Shown: one piece after another, positions 25,401 to 25,709 of the stretch
How the letters are laid out: each line of letters opens with the position of its first letter
Position numbering within the stretch: the stretch's first letter is position 1
Assembly: GCA_964540165.1 (NCBI GenBank)
Contig: CAZILU010000032.1
Span: forward strand, 1-25,709
From: Mariniphaga sp964540165
GTDB taxonomy: Bacteria; Bacteroidota; Bacteroidia; Bacteroidales; Prolixibacteraceae
DNA: 25,709 nt
Reading direction: 5' to 3'
Notes under the pieces: generated by a model
Database searches by the model: none
What the model saw: the letters and a program-made list of their open reading frames with translations, nothing else
What the model was told of the DNA's origin: nothing
Translations under genes and position numbers: made by a program

Positions 25401-25598
25401 CGGCAAATCACGGCCGGGCTTAAACCGTACATCGAGCAACGGAACAAACGCAATCCCGATAATCATCAGCGCGAGGAATACCACGATGACGGAGAAGGGG
25501 GAGAAGTTTGAGGAGTTTGAAGGTTTGAGGGTTTGAGGGTTTGAAGGTTTGAAGGTTTGAAGGTTTGAAGGTTTGAAGGTTTTTTGTTCGTTGTTCAT
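22404..25598 (-). CDS. RND-family efflux transporter permease (AcrB/CusA-like)
   Basis: This 1064-residue proton-driven inner-membrane pump subunit has the RND layout. TM1 lies at about 37-56, then a porter domain to about 355, then a group of membrane segments at about 358-500 holding TM4 GIIIDNSIIM (421-430, with D425). A second porter domain follows, and a C-terminal membrane group ends in LPLFMRF. The TM4 motif has one Asp followed by Asn rather than the DD pair of AcrB, so it is not a standard multidrug type; the substrate is not readable. No membrane-fusion or outer-membrane partner gene is in view; it has its own short leader and promoter candidate. Its N-terminus (residues 6-29) is an eight-residue repeat TFKPSN(L/P)Q encoded by an octanucleotide tandem repeat, and no alternative start lies between that repeat and TM1. 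Confidence 0.92.
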   Translation of the reverse strand: MNNEQKTFKPSNLQTFKPSNPQTLKPSNSSNFSPFSVIVVFLALMIIGIAFVPLLDVRFKPGRDLPQLSVRFSWPNASPQVIEQETSKIEGILGKISQVRSVESTSSTGSGVVTLNFDKTADMNRKRYEVSMLIRQLRGNLPEQMSYPEITTQSVQRDNPSSFMVLTLKASTTTYQIGKVAEQRVIPELLKVEGIGDVNLHGITPLQWEVTFNPQLLETFGITPGEISAAINRLGATEFLGNRQDDPGLSVPVLATEKYIPPEQWQRLPVSNKSDRIISLGDVATVRLKEKSPTSYYRINGKNTVNLVIYAAPGENQLKLSGQIRERLQKIAPTLPAGYSVQITSDSTVYIRDELTKIGLRTFFSLLILLLFVLAVSRSFRILGILFIALLANLLIACVFYYLFGVEIHIYSLAGITVSFGIIIDNSIIMITHLQKQRGLRVFVALLAATLTTLGALSVVFFLKENQKILLVDFTWVMLINLSVSLIVSLFLVPALMDTLYCIKPKTARVGRRRQVVRITNLYNRFIGFEKRFKWAFLLVAVLGFGLPVWLMPDKVEGQGQVGGFYNRSLGSEQFKTNIKPFLEKVLGGALRLFSQHVFESNFYADPGKTTLFVRGSMPEGCTIHQLNEAVQKMEQYVSQFEEVKQFETRITGYNSSSITIHFTADAEKSSFPYLLKSQVESKAISLGGMDWSVYGVGKGFSNALNMDYKNSHILLTGYNYEELYRYAEELENRLKKYDRVQDTEITAAQSWYASTRFEFNLQVDKELLAYAGLNYSDYTGSLFSQLYERNLQPFYNQSDLQPVVLLSTQNRQYNKWDFYHRPAETSRGLKKLSMGGQIEKRLTGKSIYKKNQVYQIYLNYNFIGPSPLSNMVQKREIEAFNQILPLGFMAQKPVSGYFWSASEKKQYGLLLLIVVIIYFITAILFESLLKPLAVISLIPLSFIGVFLTFYLFGFNFDQGGFASFILLSGLVVNAAIYIINDFNNLVKRKNKPVACSTWLKAFNQKIVAILLTILSTVLGLVPFVWGGQNEVFWFAFAAGAMGGLIFSMVAILIYLPLFMRFDG
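25522..25582. repeat. Octanucleotide tandem repeat inside the 5' end of the RND gene
   Basis: Seven full units of GGTTTGAA (two are GGTTTGAG) at 25522-25577 plus a partial unit, with degenerate units continuing to about 25503. On the coding strand the unit is TTCAAACC. Eight is not a multiple of three, so three units give one eight-residue peptide repeat and gain or loss of one unit shifts the frame. Confidence 0.95.
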
Positions 25599-25627
25599 TG
25601 TTAGTGCATAGTTTGATGTTTTGATAT

Positions 25628-25635
25628 CAAATATA
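25628..25635 (-). promoter_or_regulatory. Possible -7 box and palindromic site upstream of the RND gene
   Basis: TATATTTG on the minus strand fits TAnnTTTG and leaves a 29-nt distance to the ATG, but no TTTG sits at the expected -33 position. A 12-bp palindrome TTTGATATCAAA (25620-25631) overlaps it and might be an operator. The remaining bases to 25709 are AT-rich with no recognised gene. Confidence 0.4.
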
Positions 25636-25709
25636 CGAAAAATTGTTTTCGATTTTTTTTCTTTCGTTCTCCATGAATGACTAAATAGTGTCTGTCCATA
25701 AAGTAAGCC

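Noticed and set aside
25688..25709. Possible insertion-sequence end at the right edge
   Set aside because: The last bases vaguely suggested a transposon terminus, but no inverted partner or transposase is in the window.

Overview
The window looks like chromosome of a Bacteroidota member, most likely Bacteroidales. Three things point there. The block bamD-rpoZ-coaBC-DUF4835-recN is a gene order I associate with that phylum. Several promoters fit the Bacteroidota -33/-7 pattern (TTTG, 19 nt, TAnnTTTG) rather than -35/-10. Start sites mostly lack a Shine-Dalgarno sequence. Family assignments come from reading the translated sequence; no database search was run.

Bases 1-14435 hold eight genes on the plus strand. 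They are a membrane-anchored PQQ-type beta-propeller protein (5' end outside the window), a fused NuoE-NuoF type NADH-oxidising iron-sulfur flavoprotein, an SGNH hydrolase, a 2Fe-2S/GltD-like flavoprotein, a second PQQ-type propeller, a GT4 glycosyltransferase, an ABC ATPase and a large FtsX/MacB-type permease. The two redox proteins could form an NADH-linked electron-transfer complex, but no hydrogenase or formate dehydrogenase catalytic subunit is in view. The GltD-like protein appears to lack the NAD(P)H-binding Rossmann domain, so the NuoF-like protein may supply that function. The SGNH gene between them is bordered by a decayed tandem duplication on one side and repeats plus a palindrome on the other, so it may be an insertion.

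Bases 14482-19481 hold a minus-strand housekeeping block: bamD, rpoZ, coaC, coaB, a DUF4835 (PorD-like) protein and recN. CoaC and CoaB, normally one protein, are split exactly at an A10 run containing the dnaX-type slippery heptamer A-AAA-AAG. A -1 shift there would restore a roughly 400-residue CoaBC.

Bases 19540-22346 hold a PLP-dependent alpha-oxoamine synthase family acyltransferase (plus) and trxB (minus), which converge on a perfect 44-bp palindrome serving as a bidirectional terminator, followed by tRNA-Pro(GGG) with its own promoter and terminator. Bases 22404-25598 hold an RND efflux permease (minus) whose first codons are an octanucleotide tandem repeat. That repeat length is not a multiple of three, so copy-number change would switch the reading frame.

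A recurring theme is short tandem repeats placed between or inside genes: 7 bp x12, 21 bp x2, 8 bp x7 and a 10-bp pyrimidine-rich repeat inside the permease gene. No CRISPR array, rRNA, complete insertion sequence or phage gene was seen.
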